20,962 bases of DNA. Origin: Cytophagales bacterium. Lineage in GTDB: Bacteria > Bacteroidota > Bacteroidia > Cytophagales > Cyclobacteriaceae. The position numbers and the translations under genes are program-made. Positions 1-8,300 of this stretch are shown one piece after another (positions within the stretch are counted from its first letter, which is position 1; every line of letters starts with the position of its first letter). The notes below the pieces were generated by a model. The model did no database searches. It had not been told where the DNA came from and was given only the letters and a program-made list of their open reading frames with translations. The stretch lies in contig DNZD01000361.1 in NCBI GenBank assembly GCA_003504855.1, positions 1 through 20,962 on the forward strand, read 5' to 3'.

Positions 1-431
1 TCATAGAACATTATCAGGGCCCGGTCATATCGGCCAAGGTGGCGCGTGAGATGGTGGTCTATATCCGGAGAAACAACACCGACCGCCAGCAGACCATCTA
101 CCTGGATTATCAAACGCATTTCAATCCGGCCATCCACAAAGTTCAGGACTTTATTATCTCGAATCCTGACAAGAACCCAGCACTGGCAGAGTTAGCTTCT
201 ATATGTCATTTGAGTGTGCGCAACCTCACACGACTTTTCAAGCAGGCCACCGGCCATACGATAATAGAATTCAAAAGGGCCGTGAAGCTGGAGTTGGCCC
301 GTACGCTGCTTAATAATCCGGAGTACACGGTTGAGAAGCTAGCAAGTCTGTGCGGCTATCAAAGTGCACGCCATCTGCGTCGGATCTGGAAGAGCGAAAC
401 CGGAGAGGCACTTAAGAGCCATATATATTGA
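1..431 (+). CDS. GlxA-like AraC-family transcriptional regulator, 3' part
   Basis: This is the C-terminal part of a transcription regulator whose start lies before the window. The frame is open from base 3. The first residues (IEHYQGPVISAKVAREMVVY) look like the end of the DJ-1/PfpI-like domain found at the N-terminus of GlxA-type regulators, followed by an AraC double helix-turn-helix DNA-binding domain. Typical AraC signatures are visible: LAELASICHLSVRNLTRLFK for the first helix-turn-helix, and VEKLASLCGYQSARHLRRIWK for the second. A GTG at 39 could be read as a start, but the upstream codons fit the family, so the gene is best treated as truncated by the window edge. A short GC hairpin (CCGGG-type arms, 432-444) follows the stop but lacks a T-run. 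The target genes cannot be told from the sequence. Confidence 0.85.
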   Translation, partial: IEHYQGPVISAKVAREMVVYIRRNNTDRQQTIYLDYQTHFNPAIHKVQDFIISNPDKNPALAELASICHLSVRNLTRLFKQATGHTIIEFKRAVKLELARTLLNNPEYTVEKLASLCGYQSARHLRRIWKSETGEALKSHIY

Positions 432-519
432 CCCGGATTCCGGGCGTTGGATTTAAACCCGTGAATATTGTTATATTTAAATACAGTGTCATCGGGCGGT
501 AATCGGCTCACTTGATTTT

Positions 520-1080
520 ATGCTGATTTATGTAAAAAATATGGTTTGTGATCGCTGCAAGACAGCTGTGAAAGCTGAATTGGATAAAAACGGAATTCGC
601 TACAATTCTGTTGAGCTTGGAGAGATAGGAACAGTGGGTGCGGTACCAGACAAAAGAATTCAGGCCTTCAGACAAAGTATTGAACGGTTGGGATTCGAAC
701 TAATTGACGACAGAAAAACCAAGATCATTGAAAGGATTAAAGGTGAGATCATCAACCTAATTCGCAATCAGAATGGGAAAAGTCCTTACAACCTTTCTAA
801 TCACCTTGCCCGACTAGTAGGCAAGGATTACTCAACGTTGAGTACACTTTTCTCATCTGTTGAGGGAATCACTATTGAACACTATTTCATCAATCAAAAA
901 ATTGAGCGCGCCAAGGAACTCCTGGCATATAATGAATTGTCGATTAAGGAAATTGCTGATCAACTAAGTTATAGCAGTGTTTCACATCTTAGTAATCAGT
1001 TCAAAAAAGTTACCGGACTTACGCCTGGACACTTCAAAAAAGTCCGCAACAAAATCCGTCACTCCTTGGATAAAATCTGA
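520..1080 (+). CDS. AraC-family regulator with N-terminal CxxC (HMA-like) metal-sensing segment
   Basis: This 186-residue protein combines two parts. Residues 1 to about 65 resemble a small HMA-like ferredoxin-fold domain with a CxxC pair (MVCDRC, C10 and C13). Residues from about 70 to 178 form an AraC-type helix-turn-helix domain (LSIKEIADQLSYSSVSHLSN and FKKVTGLTPGHFKK are characteristic). AraC proteins activate or repress transcription by binding DNA near promoters. The CxxC segment suggests that a soft metal such as Cu+ or Ag+ is the effector; this is inference from HMA-family chemistry. The gene lies directly upstream of the metal-efflux operon, in the same direction, separated by 218 bases that contain a 22-bp dyad. 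ATG at 520 is chosen because it gives the complete CxxC domain. The domain is degenerate compared with CopZ, so sensing is likely but unproven. Confidence 0.82.
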   Translation: MLIYVKNMVCDRCKTAVKAELDKNGIRYNSVELGEIGTVGAVPDKRIQAFRQSIERLGFELIDDRKTKIIERIKGEIINLIRNQNGKSPYNLSNHLARLVGKDYSTLSTLFSSVEGITIEHYFINQKIERAKELLAYNELSIKEIADQLSYSSVSHLSNQFKKVTGLTPGHFKKVRNKIRHSLDKI

Positions 1081-1247
1081 TTCACTTTGCCCGACGAGCT
1101 TTTAATTCGGCTTATCCTCGGTCGAAGATAATAGTTGAAGAAGGTCCGACTAGCAAGTAATCCCTTGCCGAGCAAGCGAATTATTAGGCCTTCTCATAAT
1201 GCCAGTTTGAATTATAATGCAACTCTTTCCCAAAATTATGTAAAGAC

Positions 1248-1269
1248 TTAACGCAGTGTGGTGCGTTAA
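1248..1269. promoter_or_regulatory. Perfect 22-bp dyad, candidate operator of the metal operon
   Basis: The arms TTAACGCA (1248-1255) and TGCGTTAA (1262-1269) are exact reverse complements separated by six bases (GTGTGG). The dyad lies 30 bases before the ATG at 1299, where a promoter is expected. A partial Bacteroidota -7-like element (TTAATTTG at 1266-1273, one mismatch to TAnnTTTG) overlaps its right arm. No T-run follows, so it does not look like a terminator. It may bind the upstream AraC-type protein or another dimeric regulator. AraC proteins usually bind direct repeats, so the partner is uncertain. Confidence 0.45.
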
Positions 1270-1298
1270 TTTGAGTGTAAATTAAACAGCAAAAAATA

Positions 1299-2018
1299 AT
1301 GACTCACTCGTATACAGTCAAGGGCATCACCTGTGAAGGCTGCGTGGCCAAAGTAAAAAGTAAATTACTTATGCACCCCGATGTGCTTGCAGCCGACGTT
1401 AAGCTCGAAGGGCAGCAAGCTATCATCACGATGCAAAAGCATATCAGCACTTATGAATTACAAGCGGCTATTGGGGTTGATACCAAGTATAGGATCAGCG
1501 AAGACGCTTCTGCCCCTTTTAATCACGGAATCAAGGATGAGACCGCTAAGTCGTGGCTTTCGACATACAAGCCATTGCTCATCATAGGATTGTTCATCAC
1601 CGGCGTGTCGTTTATTACCTCAGAGGGCAACCTCCATGATGGTATGAATTACTTTATGGCTGGTTTCTTTCTTGTGTTTTCTTTTTTCAAAATGCTCGAT
1701 ATAAAAGGGTTTGCATCAAGCTATGCCATGTATGACCTGTTGGCCATTAAGATCCCTGTCTATGGATACATTTATCCATTTATTGAGCTTGGACTTGGCC
1801 TGGCATACCTGACAGAATTCAACCCATTCTTTACCAATATGGCTACGATTGCGGTGATGGGTTTTAGCTCCATTGGCGTTATAAAAAGTGTCTTGAACAA
1901 ACAAAAAATACGCTGTGCTTGCCTCGGAGCGATCTTTAACCTGCCCATGAGTACGGTAACAATAATTGAGGATTTATTAATGGTTGGCATGGCTGCCGCT
2001 ATGCTTGTGCGACTTTGA
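1299..2018 (+). CDS. HMA domain fused to MauE/DoxX-like membrane protein
   Basis: Residues 1 to about 70 form a heavy-metal-associated domain with the canonical metal-binding motif GITCEGC (C12 and C15). The rest (about residues 88-239) is hydrophobic with roughly four membrane spans and resembles the MauE-type redox-associated membrane family, including PVYGYIYPFIELGLGLAYL and a C-terminal RCACLG motif (C206, C208) before FNLPMSTVTIIED. MauE-like proteins are thought to pass reducing equivalents to periplasmic thioredoxin-like partners. In this cluster the partner could be the TlpA-like lipoprotein at 13492. The HMA domain should face the cytoplasm and could hand a metal ion to, or sense it for, the membrane part. 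It is the first gene of the operon; the next gene starts eight bases after its stop. The fusion is recognisable; its exact role is inferred. Confidence 0.8.
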   Translation: MTHSYTVKGITCEGCVAKVKSKLLMHPDVLAADVKLEGQQAIITMQKHISTYELQAAIGVDTKYRISEDASAPFNHGIKDETAKSWLSTYKPLLIIGLFITGVSFITSEGNLHDGMNYFMAGFFLVFSFFKMLDIKGFASSYAMYDLLAIKIPVYGYIYPFIELGLGLAYLTEFNPFFTNMATIAVMGFSSIGVIKSVLNKQKIRCACLGAIFNLPMSTVTIIEDLLMVGMAAAMLVRL

Positions 2019-2026
2019 AGTAAAAA

Positions 2027-2452
2027 ATGCTTACTTTTAAGAAGATGATGAAGGCACTTCATCCCATACTATCCTTGTTTCTTTCTGGGCTTATGCTCGT
2101 TGCTTCTATTGGGGTGATGGTGAATTCACATATTTGCGGAGGTGAAGTCAAATCGGTGGCATTATTTGTGAAGCCTGATCCATGTAAACCTTGCATTGGG
2201 GCTGAACACCACGCAAAGAAAAACGGGTGCTGTGAAGAGCAAACTGTTATTGTGAAAAGTGATGAGACATCTCCAATTCTAAAGATCACAAAACCAGCTG
2301 CACCATCACTTAGTGTCATAGCTGTTATTCTTCCTGTGTCATATTCCATTGTTTATAGTGATCCTACAGTAGCAACTCTACGCTACGTTCTTTGTAAACC
2401 TCCGTTACCTGAGCGTGACATAACGCTCTTCGCCCACTCACTCCTTATTTGA
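2027..2452 (+). CDS. Small HYC_CC_PP-like membrane/secreted protein
   Basis: This 141-residue protein has one N-terminal hydrophobic segment (about residues 13-32) that ends just before the H-x-C motif SHICGG (H35, C37). Further on are a CxxC (C53, C56), a His-His pair (61-62), a Cys-Cys pair (C68, C69) and a C-terminal KPPLPERD motif. This pattern matches the small Bacteroidota family named after its HYC, CC and PP motifs, often found beside metal efflux genes. The cysteines and histidines should lie on the extracytoplasmic side and suggest metal binding, but no biochemical role is established. ATG at 2027 is the longest start; the tandem ATGs at 2045 and 2048 are alternatives that still keep the whole hydrophobic segment. 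It begins eight bases after the preceding stop, so it is probably co-transcribed. Confidence 0.7.
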   Translation: MLTFKKMMKALHPILSLFLSGLMLVASIGVMVNSHICGGEVKSVALFVKPDPCKPCIGAEHHAKKNGCCEEQTVIVKSDETSPILKITKPAAPSLSVIAVILPVSYSIVYSDPTVATLRYVLCKPPLPERDITLFAHSLLI

Positions 2453-2515
2453 TTTCTTAGCTGTCAGGGTTTCAGCCTGTCAATTCACTGACGAGGTTGT
2501 GACTTCTTTTTATTT

Positions 2516-3844
2516 ATGGTTATGCCAATGGCTAGCCAACTTCAAATGACTTTTGCCATGATTCAAAAATTAATTTCTATTTCACTACGCAATAAAGTTT
2601 TTGTGCTGCTCATCGCAGCAGCATTATTCGTGTGGGGGATTTTCTCTATTCAGAAAAGCAAGATTGATGCTATTCCGGACCTATCAGAAAATCAGGTGAT
2701 CGTGTTTACCGAGTGGATGGGGCGTAGCCCCCAGATCATGGAGGACCAAATTACCTATCCGCTGATTACAAACCTGCAGGGACTTCCCAAGGTAAAGTAC
2801 GTTCGTGGCTCTTCGATGTTCGGGATGAGTTTCATCTATGTGATTTTCAACGACGAGGTGGATATTTATTGGGCACGTCAAAGGGTATTAGAAAGATTAA
2901 GTTCTGCCAACAATTTGTTACCGGATGGAGTGAGTCCGACCCTGGGTCCGGATGGAACAGGGGTTGGTCATGTGCTATGGTATACCCTTGATGCTCCTGA
3001 AATGGATTTGGGTGAACAGCGTGCTATACAAGACTGGTATGTAAAGTTTGCGCTGCAAAATGTATCGGGCGTCAGTGAAGTGGCTTCGTTTGGTGGTTTT
3101 GAAAAGCAATACCAGGTTACGATCGATCCGAACAAACTCACCTATTACGGCTTATCAATACCTGCGGTCATTCAATCCATTAGAAATAATAACAATGAAG
3201 CTGGCGGTCGCAAGTTCGAGCTAAGTGATATCGGTTACATCATTAAAACCACAGGATATCTCGAGTCCATCCAGGATATTGAAAAGATTTCACTTAAGAC
3301 CGAAAATGCTACACCGGTCAGGATAAAAGATATTGGAACGGTGCAGATGACGGGAGAAACGCGTCTTGGGATTTTTGACCTGAACGGTGAAGGAGAAGCC
3401 GTTGGTGGCATTATTGTCATGCGGTACGGGGAGAATGCCGATGAGGTAATTAACAATGTCAAAGCAAAAATGCTGGAGGCTGCCAAGGGCCTCCCCGAAG
3501 GAATGAAGTTCAATATTGTGTATGACCGGAGTGGACTCATTGAAGAATCTATTTCCTCGATTAAGCGAACACTGATAGAAGAGATGATCGTAGTGTCGCT
3601 GGTGGTGTTACTTTTTCTTTTTCACTGGAGAAGCGCGATCAGCATTATCATCCAGATCCCAATCACTATTGCTGCAAGCTTCATTCTATTAAATGTTTTT
3701 AATATTTCCTCGAACATCATGTCGCTCACGGGCATTGCTTTGGCAATCGGGGTAATTGTTGACAACGGGATTATAATGGCGGAAAACTCGTACAGAAATC
3801 TGGCACTGCGTCAGGAAGAGTTAAATAAGCAGCTAAACTCCTAA
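2516..3844 (+). CDS. cusA: CusA/CzcA-type RND metal efflux pump, N-terminal half (reading frame broken)
   Basis: This is the first 442 residues of an inner-membrane heavy-metal RND transporter. It includes TM1 (FVLLIAAALFVWGIFSI), the conserved IDAIPDLSENQVIVFTEWMG segment, the first periplasmic pore/docking region, and TM2 to TM4 ending in GIALAIGVIVDNGIIMAEN. The aspartate D416 in TM4 matches the proton-relay acidic residue of the family. The frame stops with TAA at 3842-3844 in the cytoplasmic loop after TM4. The remainder of the pump follows at once in the next frame (3849-5780). Removing one base in the short stretch between about 3837 and 3842 would join them into one protein of 1,087 residues, close to the 1,047 residues of E. 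coli CusA. The start could also be the ATG at 2558, which matches relatives that begin MIQKLIS. A sequencing error, a real mutation and a true split pump are all possible. Confidence 0.88.
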   Translation: MVMPMASQLQMTFAMIQKLISISLRNKVFVLLIAAALFVWGIFSIQKSKIDAIPDLSENQVIVFTEWMGRSPQIMEDQITYPLITNLQGLPKVKYVRGSSMFGMSFIYVIFNDEVDIYWARQRVLERLSSANNLLPDGVSPTLGPDGTGVGHVLWYTLDAPEMDLGEQRAIQDWYVKFALQNVSGVSEVASFGGFEKQYQVTIDPNKLTYYGLSIPAVIQSIRNNNNEAGGRKFELSDIGYIIKTTGYLESIQDIEKISLKTENATPVRIKDIGTVQMTGETRLGIFDLNGEGEAVGGIIVMRYGENADEVINNVKAKMLEAAKGLPEGMKFNIVYDRSGLIEESISSIKRTLIEEMIVVSLVVLLFLFHWRSAISIIIQIPITIAASFILLNVFNISSNIMSLTGIALAIGVIVDNGIIMAENSYRNLALRQEELNKQLNS

Positions 3845-3848
3845 TCGT

Positions 3849-5780
3849 ATGATCAGAAGAGTATTCAATAAGAAAAAAGATTACGTGGAGATTCCTGCCG
3901 ACGAGCGGGAAGCGATTATTGAGAAATCCAGCAAACAGGTCTCGCGCGGAGTATTCTATTCGACGATTATTATCATTACCTCTTTTCTTCCGGTGTTTTT
4001 ACTTACTGGTCAGGAAGGAAAGCTGTTCCATCCGCTTGCTTATACGAAGACCTTCATATTAATCGTGGATGCTTTTCTGGTGATTACGCTGGCACCGGTG
4101 ATGATCTCGCTGTTCATGCGTGGTAAATTCAAGAATGAAAAAGCGAATCCGTTGACCCGAACTCTCGAGAAAATTTATGAACCCGTAATCCGGATCTGTC
4201 TGAACTGGAGAAAGACAACGATAGGGATAAATCTTATCGCCCTGGCGATAAGTATTCCACTTTTGATCAGCCTTGGAAGTGAGTTCATGCCGCCACTCGA
4301 TGAGCAATCAATCTTGTTCATGCCTGTGACGCTTCCGGATATTTCCAATTCAGAGATTAAGCGAATTCTCCAGGTTCAGGACAAGATTATTAAGTCCGTT
4401 CCCGAGGTTGATAAGGTATTGGGTAAGGCAGGACGGGCGAGCACACCAACTGACAATTCTCCCATTAGTATGATTGAAACGATCATCATGCTGAAACCAA
4501 AATCGGAGTGGCGCGCTGGGATTACCAAGAAAGATATAGTGGATGAGCTGGATGCAAAGCTTCAGATCCCGGGGGTAGTGAACGGATGGACTCAACCGAT
4601 TATCAACCGAATCAACATGCTTTCAACGGGTATCCGGACAGACGTCGGTGTTAAAGTTCACGGGCAAAACCTGGATACAATCTATGCGGTATCGGAACAC
4701 GTCAAAAAGCTGATGGAAAATATTCCCGGTGTGAAAGATTTGTATGTAGAACCTATCACCGGTGGTAAATATTTACTCATTGATATCGACCGTAATAAGA
4801 TAGGACGATTCGGCTTGGGTATCCAAGATGTAAACATGATCGTTGAGACCGCCATTGGTGGAACACCGTTAGGCAATACGGTGGAAGGTCGTAAGCGTTT
4901 TTCGATCAATGTGAGATTACCGCAGGATTATCGAAATAGTATTGATCGTATCAAACGAATCCCACTCAAAGCTTCGGTCGGAACGATTCCTTTATCGTCG
5001 GTGGCGGAAATTCGTTTTGAGAATGGACCACCCATGATCCAGTCAGACAATGCTATGCTTCGTGGTGCGGTACTGTTCAATGTACGTGATCGTGATCTTG
5101 GAAGTACGGTGCAAGAAGCGATTGAAAAAGTGAATTCAGATCTGACCGGTCTTCCCAATGGTTATTATGTCGAGTGGAGCGGTCAATATGAAAACCTGAT
5201 CCGAGGCAAGCAAACGCTGGCAATTATAGCGCCGATTGTCTTCTTGATTATTTTTCTTGCCCTTTACCTGGCGTTTAAATCAATCCGTGAAGCTTTCTTA
5301 AGCCTGATTACCATTCCGTTTGCTCTTATCGGAGGAGCATACATTATTTATTTCTATGGTGTCCATCTCTCAGTAGCGGTGGCCGTAGGTTTTATAGCCT
5401 TGTTCGGAATAGCCGTAGAGACAGGTGTTGTGATGGTGATCTATTTGAATGATGCTATGCAACAGTTAGTAACGCTTAAAGGAAATTCAAGAGATACTAT
5501 CACTAACAATGATTTGCGAGAATACGTGATTCACGGAGCAGCCAAGCGATTGCGTCCCAAACTGATGACGGTATGCGTGTCGCTTTTCGGTCTTGTGCCG
5601 GTGCTGTGGTCAACCGGGGTTGGTAGTGACGTGATGCAGCCCATTGTACTTCCTATGATCGGAGGGGTGTTGACTTCGTCCACTCACATTTTACTGGTTA
5701 CACCGCTCATCTTCCTGATGACGAAAGAGTATGAATTGAGAAAATTCGGAAAACTTGAAATACATGATGTTAAACATTAA
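3849..5780 (+). CDS. cusA: CusA/CzcA-type RND metal efflux pump, C-terminal half (separate frame)
   Basis: These 643 residues continue the pump: TM5 (VFYSTIIIITSFLPVFLLTG) onward, TM6, TM7, the second large periplasmic region (about residues 150-440) and TM8 to TM12. The motif RINMLSTGIRTDVGVKV contains M257, which aligns with the first methionine of the CusA substrate triad as I recall it. The sites corresponding to the other two appear to be Leu (RFGLGI) and Val (ASVGTI), so the copper site may differ, or the substrate range may be broader. The ATG at 3849 lies four bases after the stop of the N-terminal half, and no clear ribosome-binding site precedes it. If it is translated separately, it probably depends on termination-reinitiation. 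The frame is closed upstream by TAA at 3822 and 3834, so the switch point is narrow. It overlaps the TolC-like gene by 17 bases. Confidence 0.87.
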   Translation: MIRRVFNKKKDYVEIPADEREAIIEKSSKQVSRGVFYSTIIIITSFLPVFLLTGQEGKLFHPLAYTKTFILIVDAFLVITLAPVMISLFMRGKFKNEKANPLTRTLEKIYEPVIRICLNWRKTTIGINLIALAISIPLLISLGSEFMPPLDEQSILFMPVTLPDISNSEIKRILQVQDKIIKSVPEVDKVLGKAGRASTPTDNSPISMIETIIMLKPKSEWRAGITKKDIVDELDAKLQIPGVVNGWTQPIINRINMLSTGIRTDVGVKVHGQNLDTIYAVSEHVKKLMENIPGVKDLYVEPITGGKYLLIDIDRNKIGRFGLGIQDVNMIVETAIGGTPLGNTVEGRKRFSINVRLPQDYRNSIDRIKRIPLKASVGTIPLSSVAEIRFENGPPMIQSDNAMLRGAVLFNVRDRDLGSTVQEAIEKVNSDLTGLPNGYYVEWSGQYENLIRGKQTLAIIAPIVFLIIFLALYLAFKSIREAFLSLITIPFALIGGAYIIYFYGVHLSVAVAVGFIALFGIAVETGVVMVIYLNDAMQQLVTLKGNSRDTITNNDLREYVIHGAAKRLRPKLMTVCVSLFGLVPVLWSTGVGSDVMQPIVLPMIGGVLTSSTHILLVTPLIFLMTKEYELRKFGKLEIHDVKH

Positions 5781-7008
5781 AAGAATATTTATTGTCGTTG
5801 CTTTTTTCACCACGGTAAATGCAAACGGCCAGGGTCATATGTCATTGGATAGTATTATCGCGGCAGTGAAAGAGCGCAACCCAATGTTAAAGAGCTATAG
5901 TTCCCGAGCGGAGGCGATGAATGCATATGCAAAAGGGGCAAAGGGCTGGATGGCTCCCGAAGTGGGAGGCGGCTTGTGGATGCTGCCCTACAAGAAGGTA
6001 GATGATCCCCGAGATAAAGGTCAGATTATGCTCTCCGTGCAACAGAAATTTACAAATCCTGCAAAGCTTCGTGCCAACCAGGGTTATCTGGAATCAAAGG
6101 CAGCGATTGAGCAGGCAAGTGAGACATATGTATTCAATGAATTGCGTGCACAGGCGAAAACAGCTTATTATCAATGGATGGTACTGGAGAAGAAGAAGAG
6201 AGTTTTAAAAGAGAACGAAGAAATAATTGCGCTGGTACTAAAGATCGCTCAGCTGAGGTATCCTTACAATCAAAGCAAGATTAGCAATGTATATAAGGCC
6301 GAAGGAAGACTGCAAGAGGTTCGCAATATGATTTTAATGAACGACAATCAGATCATTCAGAAGAACATACTGCTTAACCAGTTGATGAACGTGCCTGGTG
6401 ATGTACGATTTTCAATTGATACATTGGGTCAGCCAAGAGAATTCATTCTCGCGGTTGCGGACACAATCACCTTTGCGGAAAGTAGAAGTGATATTCGCAG
6501 AATTGACAAAAGCATTCTGGCCATGAAGCTTAACCAGGCGCTGGAAAACTATCAATCGAAACCAGATTTCAACCTAAGCTTCAATCACATGATTGCACGG
6601 GGAAGCGAAATGCCAAACCAGTTTATGTTGCTGGGTATGGTATCGATTCCAATTGCACCGTGGTCATCGAAAACTTATAAGTCGAATATTCAGGGAATGA
6701 GCAAAGAGATCGATGCCATGAAAAGCGAACGGGCAGCCATTCTGAATGAACTACTGGGAATGACGACAAGCATGGCTACCGAAATCAATACCCTTGGCAA
6801 ACAGATTGAAAACTATGAAAAGCGAATTACGCCGGCATTGCATAAGAATTACGAGACACTCATGCTCGCCTATGAAGAGAACAAAGAAGAACTCCCTATT
6901 GTGATCGATGCATGGGAAACACTCAATATGACACAGATGCAATATCTGGATACGGTTCAGCGGTACTATGAAATGATAGTGAACTATGAAAAGCAACTGG
7001 AGAAATAA
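5764..7008 (+). CDS. TolC-family outer-membrane efflux protein (CusC-like)
   Basis: This 414-residue protein is the probable outer-membrane channel of the tripartite metal pump. It starts with a signal peptide (MMLNIKRIFIVVAFFTTVNA, cleavage near NANGQ). It then shows the long amphipathic helices typical of TolC proteins, such as LDSIIAAVKERNPMLKSYSS near the N-terminus and LNMTQMQYLDTVQRYYEMIV near the C-terminus. No N-terminal lipobox cysteine is seen, unlike E. coli CusC. The tandem ATGATG at 5764 is preferred over an in-frame TTG at 5755 because it begins the signal peptide cleanly. The gene overlaps the end of the RND pump gene by 17 bases and its stop lies one base before the adaptor ATG at 7010, which indicates translational coupling. 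It is slightly short for the family but looks complete. Confidence 0.85.
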   Translation: MMLNIKRIFIVVAFFTTVNANGQGHMSLDSIIAAVKERNPMLKSYSSRAEAMNAYAKGAKGWMAPEVGGGLWMLPYKKVDDPRDKGQIMLSVQQKFTNPAKLRANQGYLESKAAIEQASETYVFNELRAQAKTAYYQWMVLEKKKRVLKENEEIIALVLKIAQLRYPYNQSKISNVYKAEGRLQEVRNMILMNDNQIIQKNILLNQLMNVPGDVRFSIDTLGQPREFILAVADTITFAESRSDIRRIDKSILAMKLNQALENYQSKPDFNLSFNHMIARGSEMPNQFMLLGMVSIPIAPWSSKTYKSNIQGMSKEIDAMKSERAAILNELLGMTTSMATEINTLGKQIENYEKRITPALHKNYETLMLAYEENKEELPIVIDAWETLNMTQMQYLDTVQRYYEMIVNYEKQLEK

Positions 7009-7009
7009 G

Positions 7010-8299
7010 ATGAAAAGGATTCATTTGAAAATGGCATTGATTTTCATGAGTGCGCTTTTGGCAGCAACTTCTTGCAATAAAAAAACGGATCATGCAGTTC
7101 ACGACCAGTATACCTGCCCTATGCACCCCACCATTGTTCAGGATAAGCCCGGCACTTGCCCGATTTGCGGAATGGACTTGGTTAAAAAAGGATTGCCAGG
7201 ACAGGAAGTAAAGATCACCCCCGAGCTTAACAATTTGCTAAAGCCAACCAATGCGATGGTTACCTCGTCGATCAGAACGATTATGCCAATAGAGAAAGTA
7301 CGAGATCTAAACATAAAAGCAAATGGCATTATAACCTATGATACAAGAAGGTCAATATCCATTCCTATCCGGTTTGGAGGCAGAATTGAAAAACTTTCTA
7401 TCAAGTATAATCTCCAGCCAGTAAAAAGGGGACAGGAGCTTCTGAAAATCTACAGTCCGGAACTCCTCACCGCTCAGCGGGACTTACTTTATCTCATAAC
7501 GTCAGACAAGGAAAACACTGAACTTATTAATGGAGCAAAACAAAAGCTACGGCTGCTTGGAATTTCAGATTCACAGATTACTGGGCTTATTTCTACTGGG
7601 AAGGAATCCTATTCATTTCCTGTTTATAGTCCGGTGAACGGTTATGTTGTTGAGGAAGCGGCAATAGCGGCGCTTGAACCTACAGAAAAATCAGCCGTTT
7701 CCTCGTCGATGGAAGGTGGAATGGATGGAAGGACACGGTCCACGATTCCGTCACCCGGTTCTCAAATTAGCAACGAACTGGTGACGCGCGAAGGAATGTA
7801 CGTAAACGAGGGGCAGGCCATTTTCAAAGTCGTCAATACCGATCAAGTCTGGGCCGAGTTTGATGTCTATCAGCGGGACGCGGCATCTATAAATGTGAAT
7901 GACCCGGTAACCCTGGTATCCGATAATACCTCTGAGAAAATCGAAGCGAAAGTAAATTTTATTCAACCTTTCTTTGAAAGCGGGGAAAGTTTTGTAAAGG
8001 TAAGATGCTATTTGTCGAACGCTGGGGATAAGCTTCACATTGGCCAGCTGTTAACCGCATTTTTTAAATCATCATCCGGTAATTCACTTTGGATTCCGTT
8101 GTCTGCCCGACTTGATCTTGGATCAGCCGAGATCGCATTCACAAAACGTCGGGGAGTGTTTCGGCCGAAAGCCGTCGTCACGGGCCAGCAATCTGGTGAC
8201 TGGATTGAAATTGTAAGTGGCCTCGAGTCAACAGATAGTGTTGCCTATAATGCACAGTTCATGGTAGACAGTGAGAGTTTTATTAAAGTCAGAAATTGA
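7010..8299 (+). CDS. cusB: CusB-type RND periplasmic adaptor lipoprotein with heavy-metal-binding module (first copy)
   Basis: This 429-residue membrane-fusion protein links the RND pump to the outer-membrane channel. It begins with a lipoprotein signal (lipobox ATSC, lipidated C22). Residues 34 to about 62 hold the heavy-metal-binding module YTCPMHP...PGTCPICGMDLV, whose Cys, Met and His residues suit Cu+/Ag+ or other soft metals. The adaptor core follows: beta-barrel and barrel-sandwich segments around IKYNLQPVKRGQELLKIYSP and SPVNGYVVEEAAI. A methionine/glycine/serine-rich insertion (around SSSMEGGMDG) interrupts the lipoyl-like region and looks like an extra flexible loop. ATG at 7010 is chosen over 6986 because it starts directly at the signal peptide. 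A second adaptor gene begins one base after the stop, so two adaptors are encoded for one pump. Confidence 0.88.
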   Translation: MKRIHLKMALIFMSALLAATSCNKKTDHAVHDQYTCPMHPTIVQDKPGTCPICGMDLVKKGLPGQEVKITPELNNLLKPTNAMVTSSIRTIMPIEKVRDLNIKANGIITYDTRRSISIPIRFGGRIEKLSIKYNLQPVKRGQELLKIYSPELLTAQRDLLYLITSDKENTELINGAKQKLRLLGISDSQITGLISTGKESYSFPVYSPVNGYVVEEAAIAALEPTEKSAVSSSMEGGMDGRTRSTIPSPGSQISNELVTREGMYVNEGQAIFKVVNTDQVWAEFDVYQRDAASINVNDPVTLVSDNTSEKIEAKVNFIQPFFESGESFVKVRCYLSNAGDKLHIGQLLTAFFKSSSGNSLWIPLSARLDLGSAEIAFTKRRGVFRPKAVVTGQQSGDWIEIVSGLESTDSVAYNAQFMVDSESFIKVRN

Positions 8300-8300
8300 T

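Noticed and set aside
446..479. A possible Bacteroidota promoter (TTG near 447 and TATATTTA at 472-479) before the AraC gene at 520.
   Set aside because: The match to TTTG and TAnnTTTG is imperfect and such AT-rich matches are common, so it was not listed as a feature.
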